A stretch of DNA of 64,000 bases from Gammaproteobacteria bacterium. GTDB lineage: Bacteria; Pseudomonadota; Gammaproteobacteria; Pseudomonadales; Azotimanducaceae. Every line of letters begins with the position of its first letter. Position 1 is the stretch's first letter. The notes under the pieces are model-generated. The model saw nothing but the letters and a program-made list of their open reading frames with translations, searched no databases and had not been told where the DNA came from. This document shows positions 43,723 to 52,112 of the stretch, in pieces. Location of the stretch: NCBI GenBank assembly GCA_028824555.1, contig JAPPDJ010000041.1, positions 9,525 through 73,524 on the forward strand, read 5' to 3'. Position numbers and translations under genes: made by a program.

Positions 43723-44799
43723 TTACGGTGCGTTGGCGCCCGTGACATGCCCCATGCCGTCCCATTCGCTCCAGTGGTCGCACATTTTGGCGATGGAGGT
43801 CCCGAAGGGGTCGTAGCCCGCCGGGTAGTCGAGAAAGTCGCCGTTGAGGGCGCGGTCGGGGTGGTCGGAGACGCCCCAGCCGATGCGCTTGTTGCCTTCC
43901 CAGGGGTTTTCCGGGCGGTGGCGGCGGATGCGGAAGAAGACGTTCATGCGTGGGTCGTCGCTTAGGTTCGGCGTTGCCGTGTGCGGCAGGGAGTGCAGCG
44001 CGATCACCGCATCGCCCTCCTGCATGAGCACCGGGGTGAGTTCCGGCCAGGGCCAGAGTTCGTGCTCGAAGCGGGTGTCGGGATAGGTGTTGACCATTGC
44101 CGGCGGCATGATGCCGGCGAAGGCTTGGCCCTTTGGCATCGCTTGCAGGCGCGGCCAGTCCGGGCCGCCGCCGCCGATGGGGCCGCCCAGATCGCGCTGG
44201 TGGCGGAAGAACGCTTCGACGGCCTCGTGGGCGCCCGCGCGGACGGAGAACTGGCCCTTGGCCGGGCGCATCTGGTCGTTCAGGCACACACCAACCAACG
44301 CCGTGTAGCTGCCGATGGCGAGGGTTCGCGCTTGGTCTTGCCACAGCGGGGCGCCGCCGGCCGGGCCCATGGACTTCGGGTCGCCGCGCTGTCCCCAGGT
44401 CTCGAGCGCTTCGCCGGACGCGAGGATTTCGCTCTGTGACATCGGGCAGAGCCCCGCCCAGCCGCCGTCGACATGCGCCCCGGGAGCGGTGGTGGTGGTG
44501 ACGGGGCGTCGCACCACCGCGTCTGAGAAGCGCGGCATCGTCACGGCGACTTGGGCGTTGACGGGGGCGGTATGCGGCCCCATTGCCTCGAGCACAACGT
44601 CACGCAGCACCGAGTCGTTGTAGAGATCGTTGATCGCGGAGTTGTCGCCGTGGACGATGCGGGTGGGGTCTTGGTTGATGAGTGCCTTGGCGCGTTCGGT
44701 AACGGCTCGGGGCACGGCGCTCCGCAGGATGACGAAGCCATCGCGCTTGAGACCCTGCTTCTCGGCGTCGGAAAGGCTGGTTGCGTGCAGGTCTGGCAT
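43723..44799 (-). CDS. Phytanoyl-CoA dioxygenase-family protein 1
   Basis: A 358-residue Fe(II)/2-oxoglutarate-dependent oxygenase of the PhyH family. The start at 44799 gives an N-terminus beginning just before the typical KRDGFVILRSAVP. The iron-binding HxD is in GAHVDGGWAG, and the distal His in DAVIALHSLPHTATPN, followed by the 2-oxoglutarate-binding basic pair in MNVFFRIRRHRP. PhyH enzymes hydroxylate acyl-CoAs, osmolytes or secondary metabolites; the substrate is unknown. No signal peptide. It transcribes away from the second PhyH gene at 45258 across a repeat-filled gap. Confidence 0.85.
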   Translation of the reverse strand: MPDLHATSLSDAEKQGLKRDGFVILRSAVPRAVTERAKALINQDPTRIVHGDNSAINDLYNDSVLRDVVLEAMGPHTAPVNAQVAVTMPRFSDAVVRRPVTTTTAPGAHVDGGWAGLCPMSQSEILASGEALETWGQRGDPKSMGPAGGAPLWQDQARTLAIGSYTALVGVCLNDQMRPAKGQFSVRAGAHEAVEAFFRHQRDLGGPIGGGGPDWPRLQAMPKGQAFAGIMPPAMVNTYPDTRFEHELWPWPELTPVLMQEGDAVIALHSLPHTATPNLSDDPRMNVFFRIRRHRPENPWEGNKRIGWGVSDHPDRALNGDFLDYPAGYDPFGTSIAKMCDHWSEWDGMGHVTGANAP

Positions 44800-44860
44800 G
44801 GCTGGGGGTCGGTCGGGGTATGGCGGCCTTCCAGCATAGCAGCCAGCCGGACCATTGCCC

Positions 44861-45186
44861 CGTAGGGGCGGGCTTGTCCCCGCCCGTGCCGAGTTCATCG
44901 AGCATCTGCGCGCCCGTCAGGGCGCGCCGGGACGGGACAAGCCCGTCCCCTACGAGGCCCGTCTCGAATGCGCCGATGGACTCGGGACGAGCCTCGTAGG
45001 GGCGACCTTGTGGTCGCCCGTCTTGAATGCACCGATGGACTCGGGACGGGCCCGTAGGGGCGGGGCTTGTCCCCGCCCGTCTTGAATGCACCGAGGAGTT
45101 CGTCAAAAGCACAGCAGTTCGCGCAAGCGAACTGCCAACGCGCCCGTCAGGGCGCGCCGGGACGGGACAACCCGTCCCTTACGAAA
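44861..45186. repeat. Cluster of GTAGGGGCGGGCTTGTCCCC-type palindromes
   Basis: The 458-bp gap between the two PhyH genes is mostly repeats. Units reading CGTAGGGGCG(GGC/ACC)TTGT.. with complementary CGCCCGT occur at 44861, about 44997 and about 45053, and opposite-strand copies (GGGACGGGACAAGCCC..CTACGA) near 44935 and 45160. They are joined by recurring 'TTGAATGCACCGATGGACTCGG' type spacers, GCGCCC..GGGCGC stems (about 44911, 45139) and a GCAGTTCGC/GCGAACTGC pair (45114-45135). Related elements lie at 54407-54487. No coding sequence is supported. Confidence 0.82.
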
Positions 45187-45257
45187 CTGCGTTCTACGGC
45201 GACGAGTGTCGTGGACTGGCGTAGGATGTATGGCCTGCAACGACGGTGGGGCATGAC

Positions 45258-46415
45258 ATGGCGGAAGCGGTGGTTTGGCAGTCGGACTACGGCGAGCACG
45301 AGGACGCGATGCTGGCGTATCGGGCTGCTGGCGAGGCGCGAGCCTTGGCGCTCGGCAATCGCGGACCGATTCGCTACGAGGCGGACGGTTCGCTCGATCG
45401 GGACATCGTGGCGTCGTATTGGGAACACGGCTTCTATGTGTTCCAAGGCGTGATTGGCGAAGCGGAACTCGCCGACATCGAGCGCGACGTGCAGGACATC
45501 CTCGAGCGGGCTCCGACCGAGCCCCAAGGCAAGTTCGACCGGCATGGCCGGCCGGCGCTCGGGTCGGACGGCAAGGGCGGCGGCATGGCCTTGGTTCGGC
45601 CGCTGTCGGATCCCATCGGCGGCACGGAACGCAACAACGGGCGTCACCCGGCGAAGATGATCGAACCGGAGCTCCCCGAAGGCGCGCCGGAGTGGGTGCT
45701 GCAGGTGGTCGGCGGCTCGCTGCAGTTCTCCGATGCGGCGCTCAGGCTCTATGCCCATCCCGATCTGATGCGCGTGGCAGAGACGTTCAACGGCGAGGAC
45801 TTCTCGCCCTTCAACGAGGTGATCTGGATCAAGCATCCGCGCCTCGGCGGCAGCGTCGCCTGGCATCAGGACGGCACCACGCACTGGGACACGGCCAAGT
45901 TCCACAAGGGCAGCCACGGCTTCAACTTCATGGCGCAGCTCTATGGCTGCAATGCCGCCAACGGCCTTTGGGTGGTGCCGGGTTCCCATCTCGCCCAGGC
46001 CGACATCAAGGGCTGGTGCGACGCCGCCGGGTCCGACCGGCTGCCGAACGCCGTGCCGCTGCTGTGCGAGCCCGGCGATGTGGCCATCACCAACCGCCAA
46101 GCGGTGCACGGCTCGTTCGCCAACACCAGCGACGATTGCCGCGTGACGATGAACTTCGGCTTCCATCCGCGCAGGAGCGTGGTGGGCGCAAGGGGCAACG
46201 GCATCCACGCCCCCGGCAGCGACAAGCTGATCTACGACGAGGAGCGCGTGCAGAAGCGCTCCCGCGTGCTGGGCCTCGCCATCGAGGCGCGCAAGCAGCG
46301 CTTCCCGGACGAGACGCCCTACGAGTACAAGCCCTTCACTGGCCAGACGTTCGAGTGGAACGACGCAGCCCGCGAAAGCCTGCGCGGCTACAACAAGCTG
46401 GACTTGGGTATTTAG
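45258..46415 (+). CDS. Phytanoyl-CoA dioxygenase-family protein 2
   Basis: A 385-residue PhyH-family Fe(II)/2-oxoglutarate oxygenase. Iron ligands: H and D of WHQDGTTHWD and the distal His in TNRQAVHGSFANTS, followed by the co-substrate-binding VTMNFGFHPRR. ATG 45258 was chosen over an in-frame GTG at 45246. An N-terminal FYVFQGVIGEAELADIERDVQDIL segment is typical. It is only loosely similar to the gene at 43723. hicBA begins 3 bases after its stop, so the toxin-antitoxin pair is probably transcribed with it. Substrate unknown. Confidence 0.87.
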   Translation: MAEAVVWQSDYGEHEDAMLAYRAAGEARALALGNRGPIRYEADGSLDRDIVASYWEHGFYVFQGVIGEAELADIERDVQDILERAPTEPQGKFDRHGRPALGSDGKGGGMALVRPLSDPIGGTERNNGRHPAKMIEPELPEGAPEWVLQVVGGSLQFSDAALRLYAHPDLMRVAETFNGEDFSPFNEVIWIKHPRLGGSVAWHQDGTTHWDTAKFHKGSHGFNFMAQLYGCNAANGLWVVPGSHLAQADIKGWCDAAGSDRLPNAVPLLCEPGDVAITNRQAVHGSFANTSDDCRVTMNFGFHPRRSVVGARGNGIHAPGSDKLIYDEERVQKRSRVLGLAIEARKQRFPDETPYEYKPFTGQTFEWNDAARESLRGYNKLDLGI

Positions 46416-46418
46416 CCC

Positions 46419-46628
46419 ATGGACAGCTACACCGCCATTGTCGAACGGTGCCCGGATACCGGGCTGTTCGTGGGTTACATCCCGGGCTTCCCCGGCGCGC
46501 ACAGTCAAGGCGAGACCCTTGAAGAGCTAAATGCCAATCTCAGGGAGGTCGTTACGCTGATCCTCGAAGACGGCCCACCCGATATGGCGGGGGAGTTCGT
46601 CGGCACCCAAGTGGTTGTCGTGGCCTAA
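46419..46628 (+). CDS. hicB: HicB-family antitoxin
   Basis: A 69-residue HicB: partial RNase-H-like fold with YTAIVERCPDTGLFVGYIPGFPGAHSQGETLEELNANLREVVTLIL. It neutralises the HicA mRNA interferase. This short form lacks the C-terminal DNA-binding domain (HTH or RHH) found in longer HicB proteins, so autorepression is not evident. Antitoxin precedes toxin here. The start lies 3 bases after the PhyH stop; the gap to hicA is 5 bases. Confidence 0.88.
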   Translation: MDSYTAIVERCPDTGLFVGYIPGFPGAHSQGETLEELNANLREVVTLILEDGPPDMAGEFVGTQVVVVA

Positions 46629-46633
46629 ACTCC

Positions 46634-46861
46634 GTGCCTCCGATTCCCGTCCTGAAGGCGCGAGAGACCATCGCCATTCTCACCACGCTTGGGTTCGAGG
46701 AGGTCCGGCAGCGCGGTTCCCACAAGCGGTTCCGACATGCCGATGGGCGGGCAACCACCGTTCCGGTACACCGCGGGAAGGACATATCGCCCATCCTGCT
46801 GCGTAGCATCGCTCGCGACGTTGGGCTAACCGTCGAGGATTTCGTCTCCCGCCGTCGGTAG
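46634..46861 (+). CDS. hicA: HicA-family mRNA interferase toxin
   Basis: A 75-residue HicA with the double-stranded-RNA-binding-like fold: LKARETIAILTTLGFEEVRQRGSHKRFRHADGR. The catalytic His is in GSHKRF, and the C-terminal VPVHRGKDISPILLRSIARDVGLT is conserved. Ribosome-independent mRNA cleavage is the family activity. GTG start at 46634, 5 bases after hicB. Nothing suggests inactivation. Confidence 0.88.
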   Translation: MPPIPVLKARETIAILTTLGFEEVRQRGSHKRFRHADGRATTVPVHRGKDISPILLRSIARDVGLTVEDFVSRRR

Positions 46862-46934
46862 ATGCACCCTCCTGGGGCTACTCGTCGCGGACGATTACGC
46901 CGCATGCGGCTCTTCCGCCGCCGGCGCAGCCGGC

Positions 46935-47477
46935 CTATGCGCCGTCTGGGCAATACGTATCGGGGTCGAGATGGATGATGAAGGCGCTGCCGTCTTCGTC
47001 CATCAGCGACAGCGGGCCATCGGACAGGCTCACGCGGGTGGTGAGGGTAAACAAGGCACCGCGTCCGTTTTCGCGAATGTCGATGTTCACCAACTCGCCG
47101 GCGTGGTAGGGGTGGTTGGCGTCGGGGTTGGTGTTGCCGTGCGGACCGGGGTCGAAATGGCCTTGCGCCGCCGAACAGGGCATGCATGCCGCAGTCTCGT
47201 GGATGTGTACGGCGTGCTTGCCGGGCGTCAGCCGTCGCACACGCATCGAGATGTCCACGACTTTCACGAGTTCGTCGGACGCTCGCTCGCGCAGGTGGGC
47301 CGTTCCGATTCGCGTGTAGTCGTCGCAACTCATGATGGCCGCAACGGCGGTTACGTCGTTCGGTGTCTCGCCGTCCTCGTGCGCGAGCGCCGGAGCGGCG
47401 ACGCCGACCAGAAGGAAGAGCCCGTAGAGCGCCCGCAGACGGGGGCTCCGGACCTTGTGCGACCTATTGGATTCCAT
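46935..47477 (-). CDS. sodC: Cu/Zn superoxide dismutase, periplasmic
   Basis: A 180-residue precursor with a signal peptide (RALYGLFLLVGVAAPALAH). The SodC pattern is present: metal-binding HAVHIHETAAC, GHFDPGPHG, NHPYHAGEL and IIHLDPDTY. The Zn-ligand Asp in the usual HxGDLPN is Glu here (HAGELVN). Cys residues in MSCDDY and AACMPC may form the disulfide. It converts periplasmic superoxide to peroxide and oxygen. Overall shorter and more divergent than E. coli SodC, so activity should not be assumed from homology alone. Divergent from yejA. Confidence 0.82.
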   Translation of the reverse strand: MESNRSHKVRSPRLRALYGLFLLVGVAAPALAHEDGETPNDVTAVAAIMSCDDYTRIGTAHLRERASDELVKVVDISMRVRRLTPGKHAVHIHETAACMPCSAAQGHFDPGPHGNTNPDANHPYHAGELVNIDIRENGRGALFTLTTRVSLSDGPLSLMDEDGSAFIIHLDPDTYCPDGA

Positions 47478-47630
47478 TTTCTAATCCCTCCGTTCCGCGA
47501 GCCATCTGCTGATGCGCCACGAGACTACCCCAACCGGGCGTCATGGAGCGTCATCGGTCCGCCAGTCCCAATCTCACCGGCCAGCGAGGCTTTTCGGTAG
47601 CATCCGCCGCTCCGCCAGTCGATTCGGAGC

Positions 47631-49547
47631 GTGCTTCCCATCAATCCATGCAGCCGGAAGGGGAACTCCACGCGTGTCGTGTTCGCCGCGTGGGCGCTCG
47701 CCACGCTCGCGCCGGCCGCGGCTGCGGACGAAGTGCCTTGCCAAAGTCCCGACTACAAGCACGGCATTTCCTACGTTCTACCCCTGAAATACGGCCCCGA
47801 CTTCGAGCACTTTGCCTACGCCAACCCGGATGCGCCAAAGGGGGGCATCTTTCGGCTGCCGGACATGGGCTCGTTCGACAGCTTCAACAACATCCTGGAG
47901 AAGGGGCGCGTTGCCGCCGGGTTCGCCTTCACCGGCACCGGCAATGTCGTTTTCGAGCGCCTGCTCGAGTCCTCCGCAGACGAGCCGGCGAGCGCCTATG
48001 GGCGGCTGGCCTCTGGCGTGGATGTGGATCCGGACTTGCGCTGGGTGGCGTTCCGGCTGCGCGATGGGGCGTATTGGCACGACGGCGTGCCGGTCACCGC
48101 CGAGGACGTGGTGTTTACCTTCAACGCCTACAAGGAGCACGGCTCGGTCGCCCTGAAAACGGCCCTCACGGACCTTGATCGGGTGGAGGTCGCCAATGAG
48201 CGCGACCTCTGCTTCATCACGCGGGAAGGCGCCGAGCCGAATCCCATCATGCCCTTCGCCTACGGCGCGATGGCCATTCAGGCGAAGCACTACTGGGAAA
48301 CCCGCGACATCTCCAAGACCACCACCGAACCGCCCTTGGGCGCAGGCCCCTATCGGCTGAAGGACGTGGACCTGGGCCGCGCCCTCACCTACGAGCGCAT
48401 GCCCGACTATTGGGGCCAAGACCTGCCGGTGAACCGCGGCCGCTACAACTTCGATCGCCTGAAATGGGACTACTTCCGCGACGAACACGTGATGCTGGAG
48501 GCGCAAAAGGCCGACGTCTTTGACCTGCGCGAGGAGACGGTGTCGAAGAACTGGACCACCCAGTACGACTTCCCCGCCGTGCGCGCCGGCATGTTCAAGG
48601 CGGACCTGCGCTACATCACCCGCGTGTGGGGACTGTGGTGGCCGGTGTTCTGGAACCTCGAACGCGAGCGTTTCCAGGACATCCGCGTCCGCGAGGCGCT
48701 CTACATGCTCTACGATTTCCCCTACATCAACCGCGTGATCCTGTTCGGCTTCTACGATCAGGGCGTGAGCTTCTTCCACAACTCGCCCATGGCGCAGAAC
48801 GGCGTGCCGAGCGAGGATGAGCTTGAACTGCTCGAACCCTTCCGCGACCAACTGCCGCCGCGCCTGTTCACCGAGGCATACCTGCAACCGCCATCTGCGA
48901 GCTACGGCTTCCGGCGCGATCGGGTGAAGCGGGCTTTGGAGCTCTTCGCCGAGGCCGGCTGGGTGGTGCGCGACGGCAAGCTGGTCAATGCCGAAACCGG
49001 CGAGCGCTTCCGCATCGATTTCGTGTTCGTCGCCGCGACCCTGCTGCGGGCGATGATGCCGTACATCGACGTGCTGAACCGCGTCGGCATCGAGACGACG
49101 GCGCGCTCGCCAGAGAACTCGCACTGGCTGTACCGGATGCGCACCGGCACGTTCGACGGCGGCGCGTACCTGTACATTCCCAACAACACGCCCGGGCTTG
49201 ACCTGCGCAACCGCTTTGGCAGCGCCGCCGCGGCGCAGGAGTTCACCCAGAACTGGGCCCGCATCCGGGACCCTGCCTTGGACCATCTCATCGAGCGAGC
49301 CATCGGCGCCCGTTCGTCCCGCGAGCTCTACGCCGCCACCCGAGCCATGGACCGCGTGCTGCTTTGGAAGTTCTACTTCATTCCCGGCATGGCGCAGCCG
49401 GGATATCGGCTGGTGCATTGGGACAAGTTCGGCGAGGTGCCCTGGAGCGAGACCGGGCCGCTTTCGCGAGTGCCGGCGATTGATGCTTGGTGGTGGGACG
49501 AAGCGAAGGCGCGACGGGTGCAGGAATGGCTGGCTCGGAGTGAGTGA
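47631..49547 (+). CDS. yejA: YejA-like periplasmic oligopeptide-binding protein
   Basis: A 638-residue extracellular solute-binding protein family 5 member. An uncertain GTG start (47631) leads a hydrophobic signal (VVFAAWALATLAPAAAA). The body matches the YejA type: HGISYVLPLKYGPDFEHFAYANPDAPKGG near the N-terminus, RLASGVDVDPDLRWVAFRLRDGAYWHDGVPVTAEDVVFTF, GAGPYRLKDVDLGRALTYERMPDYWG. In E. coli, Yej imports peptides such as microcin C. The permease genes follow after a 332-bp gap containing a palindromic repeat, wider than in typical yej operons. Confidence 0.9.
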   Translation: MLPINPCSRKGNSTRVVFAAWALATLAPAAAADEVPCQSPDYKHGISYVLPLKYGPDFEHFAYANPDAPKGGIFRLPDMGSFDSFNNILEKGRVAAGFAFTGTGNVVFERLLESSADEPASAYGRLASGVDVDPDLRWVAFRLRDGAYWHDGVPVTAEDVVFTFNAYKEHGSVALKTALTDLDRVEVANERDLCFITREGAEPNPIMPFAYGAMAIQAKHYWETRDISKTTTEPPLGAGPYRLKDVDLGRALTYERMPDYWGQDLPVNRGRYNFDRLKWDYFRDEHVMLEAQKADVFDLREETVSKNWTTQYDFPAVRAGMFKADLRYITRVWGLWWPVFWNLERERFQDIRVREALYMLYDFPYINRVILFGFYDQGVSFFHNSPMAQNGVPSEDELELLEPFRDQLPPRLFTEAYLQPPSASYGFRRDRVKRALELFAEAGWVVRDGKLVNAETGERFRIDFVFVAATLLRAMMPYIDVLNRVGIETTARSPENSHWLYRMRTGTFDGGAYLYIPNNTPGLDLRNRFGSAAAAQEFTQNWARIRDPALDHLIERAIGARSSRELYAATRAMDRVLLWKFYFIPGMAQPGYRLVHWDKFGEVPWSETGPLSRVPAIDAWWWDEAKARRVQEWLARSE

Positions 49548-49879
49548 CGAGCCGCCGCGACTGCCCAAGCGCGCCGGCGCTGGCGCTTTGTTGGCGTTGT
49601 CTGGAACGCGGTTGCGGTGGCCTTGGCCGGCTCCGCTGCGTGCGCGCCTGCGGCACGCTTGGAGGGCGAGACGCCCTCCGTCCAGAGAGGCCCTCGCACG
49701 GCAGGGGCTGTTGCTTCGGCGTTTGGCGGCGGGCCAGAGCCTGTGCAGGCCAAGTGAGGCACCACCCAGTTTTCGCGTAACGACAATCTGCCAAAGCGCC
49801 GCATCGCTGCGCTAGTGTAGGCTTGGCGACGCGCATCGAGGGACGCGCGGTTGGTGACGAGGGGCATCGGGGGACAAAC
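49548..49879. repeat. yejA-yejB spacer with GGAGGGCG palindrome
   Basis: No gene is supported in these 332 bp. A perfect GGAGGGCG-AGA-CGCCCTCC palindrome lies at 49661-49679, related to the element at 27950-27972. The rest is GC-rich sequence that looks degenerate. It may have been inserted into an originally compact operon. Confidence 0.6.
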
Positions 49880-50971
49880 ATGGGTCGCTACATCCTGCGC
49901 CGCCTGTTGCTGATCGTGCCGACCCTGCTCGGCATCATCCTCATCAACTTCATCATCGTGCAGTTTGCGCCCGGTGGCCCCATCGAGCAGATCATCGCCA
50001 AGGCGACGATGGGGCAGATGTCCACCACCTCCAACATCTCGGGCGGCGGCGATGCCGGCATGAGTTCGCAGGCGATGGAGATGGCTGCGAGCGGCCAGAA
50101 CCCCGCCACCTATGGCCTCGATCCCGAACTCATCGCCGATCTCGAACGGCAGTTCGGCTTCGACAAGCCGGTGCATGTGCGGTTCTTCACGATGGTGGTG
50201 AACTACCTGCAGTTCGACTTCGGCGACAGCTACTTTCAGGATCGGCCCGTGGTGGAACTGGTAATCGAGCGATTGCCGGTGTCGATTTCGCTCGGGCTTT
50301 GGTCGCTGCTCCTGATCTACGGCATCTCAGTGCCGTTAGGCGTCGCCAAGGCGGTGCGCGACGGGCAGAAGTTCGACGTCTGGACCAGCACCGTCATCTT
50401 CGTCGGCTACGCCATTCCGGGCTTCATCTTCGCAATCATGCTGATCGTGGTGTTCGCCGGCGGCAACTACTTCGACATCTTCCCCTTGCGGGGCCTCACC
50501 TCGGAGAACTGGGACGAACTGCCGTGGTATGGCCAGGTCACGGACTACTTTTGGCACCTGGCGCTGCCCATCATCTCCCTCACCATCGGCGGCTTCGCGA
50601 CGCTGACGATGCTCACCAAGAACTCCTTCCTCGAGGAGATCAGCAAGCAGTTCGTGCTCACCGCCCGCGCCAAAGGCCTCACCGAGAAGCGCGTGCTCTA
50701 CGGGCACGTGTTCCGCAACGCGATGCTGATCGTCATCGCCGGCTTCCCGACGGCGTTCGTGGGCATCCTGTTCACGGGCTCGGTGCTGATCGAGGTGATC
50801 TTCTCGCTCGACGGCATTGGCCTGCTCTCGTTCGAGGCCATCGTCAAGCGCGACTACCCGATCCTGTTCGGCACCGTGTTCGTATTCACGCTGGTCGGCC
50901 TCGTGATGCACCTGATCAGCGATCTCACCTACGTGCTGGTCGATCCGCGCATCGACTTCGACACCAGATAG
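49880..50971 (+). CDS. yejB: YejB-like ABC peptide transporter permease
   Basis: A 363-residue inner-membrane permease. The N-terminus MGRYILRRLLLIVPTLLGIILINFIIVQFAPGGP is the DppB/OppB signature. A periplasmic loop (about 50-130) precedes five more membrane segments. The EAA coupling loop reads EISKQFVLTARAKGLTEKRVLYGHVFRNA, and the C-terminus ends VDPRIDF. ATG 49880 has CGGGGGA upstream. It acts with YejE and a nucleotide-binding subunit that is not in this window. Confidence 0.94.
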   Translation: MGRYILRRLLLIVPTLLGIILINFIIVQFAPGGPIEQIIAKATMGQMSTTSNISGGGDAGMSSQAMEMAASGQNPATYGLDPELIADLERQFGFDKPVHVRFFTMVVNYLQFDFGDSYFQDRPVVELVIERLPVSISLGLWSLLLIYGISVPLGVAKAVRDGQKFDVWTSTVIFVGYAIPGFIFAIMLIVVFAGGNYFDIFPLRGLTSENWDELPWYGQVTDYFWHLALPIISLTIGGFATLTMLTKNSFLEEISKQFVLTARAKGLTEKRVLYGHVFRNAMLIVIAGFPTAFVGILFTGSVLIEVIFSLDGIGLLSFEAIVKRDYPILFGTVFVFTLVGLVMHLISDLTYVLVDPRIDFDTR

Positions 50972-50993
50972 GAAGCGAGGAAGGAACAAGACG

Positions 50994-52037
50994 ATGACGC
51001 TGACGCCGCTCACCCAGCGCCGCCTCGCCAACTTCCGCGCCAACCGTCGCGGCTACTACTCCATGTGGGTGTTCCTGGCGCTCTTCGGGCTCTCCCTCTT
51101 CGCCGAGTTCATCGCCAACGACAAGCCCATCGTGCTCTACCTGAACGATGAGCTGCACTTCCCCATCTTCGAGCTCGTCACCGAGACGGACCTCGGCGGC
51201 GAACTGCCCATCGAGGCCGACTATTCCGACCCCTACGTCAAGGACCTCATCGAGGAAGGCGGCGGCTGGGCAGTGCATCCCCCGATCCCGTATGCCTACG
51301 ACACCATCGACCTCTACATCGAAACCGCCGCCCCCGCCGCCCCTTCCGCGAGACACTGGCTCGGCACCGACGACGGCGCCAAGGACACCCTTGCCCGGCT
51401 CATCTACGGCTTCCGCCTTTCGGTGCTGTTCGGCCTCACCCTCACCGCCATCAGCTCGGTGATCGGCGTCTCGGTGGGTGCCTTGCAGGGCTACTTCGGC
51501 GGCAAGGTGGACCTCGTGGGCCAGCGCATCGTCGAAATCTGGGCGGGCCTGCCGATCCTGCTCATCCTCATCATCCTCACCAGCGTGATCGAGCCAAACG
51601 TGTTCTGGCTCCTCGCCATCCTCGCCTGCTTCAGTTGGATGGCGCTGGTCTCGGTGGTGCGCGCCGAGTTCCTGCGCGCCCGCAACTTCGACTACGTGCG
51701 GGCGGCAAGGTCGCTCGGCGTCTCCAACTTCACCATCATGCGCCGCCACGTGCTGCCGAACGCGATGGTGGCAACGCTCACCTACCTGCCGTTCCTCTTG
51801 AGCGGCGCGGTAACGACGTTGACGGCGCTGGACTTCCTCGGCTTTGGCCTCCCCGCCGGCTCCCCTTCGCTCGGCGAACTCCTCACCCAAGGCAAGAACA
51901 ACCTCCATGCGCCTTGGCTGGGCCTCACCGGCTTTTTCACCATGGCCATCCTGCTGACGCTCCTGATCTTCGTCGGCGAAGCGGTGCGCGACGCGTTCGA
52001 CCCAAGAAGAGTGATGAAGGACCCGCTTGCGGTTTGA
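50994..52037 (+). CDS. yejE: YejE-like ABC peptide transporter permease
   Basis: A 347-residue DppC/OppC-type permease with the YejE-specific long periplasmic insertion after helix 1 (HFPIFELVTETDLGGELPIEADYSDPYVKDLIEEGGGWAVHPPI), the conserved HWLGTDDGAKDTLARLIYGFR, and the EAA loop EFLRARNFDYVRAARSLGVSNFTIMRRHVLPNA. It follows yejB by 22 bases with AGGAAGGA upstream. The next gene is on the other strand and is unrelated, so the usual yejF ATPase gene is missing here. Confidence 0.95.
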   Translation: MTLTPLTQRRLANFRANRRGYYSMWVFLALFGLSLFAEFIANDKPIVLYLNDELHFPIFELVTETDLGGELPIEADYSDPYVKDLIEEGGGWAVHPPIPYAYDTIDLYIETAAPAAPSARHWLGTDDGAKDTLARLIYGFRLSVLFGLTLTAISSVIGVSVGALQGYFGGKVDLVGQRIVEIWAGLPILLILIILTSVIEPNVFWLLAILACFSWMALVSVVRAEFLRARNFDYVRAARSLGVSNFTIMRRHVLPNAMVATLTYLPFLLSGAVTTLTALDFLGFGLPAGSPSLGELLTQGKNNLHAPWLGLTGFFTMAILLTLLIFVGEAVRDAFDPRRVMKDPLAV

Positions 52038-52043
52038 ACTTGG

Positions 52044-52084
52044 AGGGAAGGCATTCTGCCTTCCCTACGCGCCCGTGAGGGCGC
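52044..52084. repeat. GGGAAGGCA palindrome plus GCGCCC stem
   Basis: AGGGAAGGCA/TGCCTTCCCT (52044-52066, identical to 34384-34406) followed by a GCGCCC..GGGCGC-type stem. It lies between the yejE end and the end of the convergent DHDPS-family gene, and could work as a bidirectional transcript end. Confidence 0.7.
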
Positions 52085-52112
52085 GCTAAGTGCGTCATGC
52101 CTCACTCGGCCG

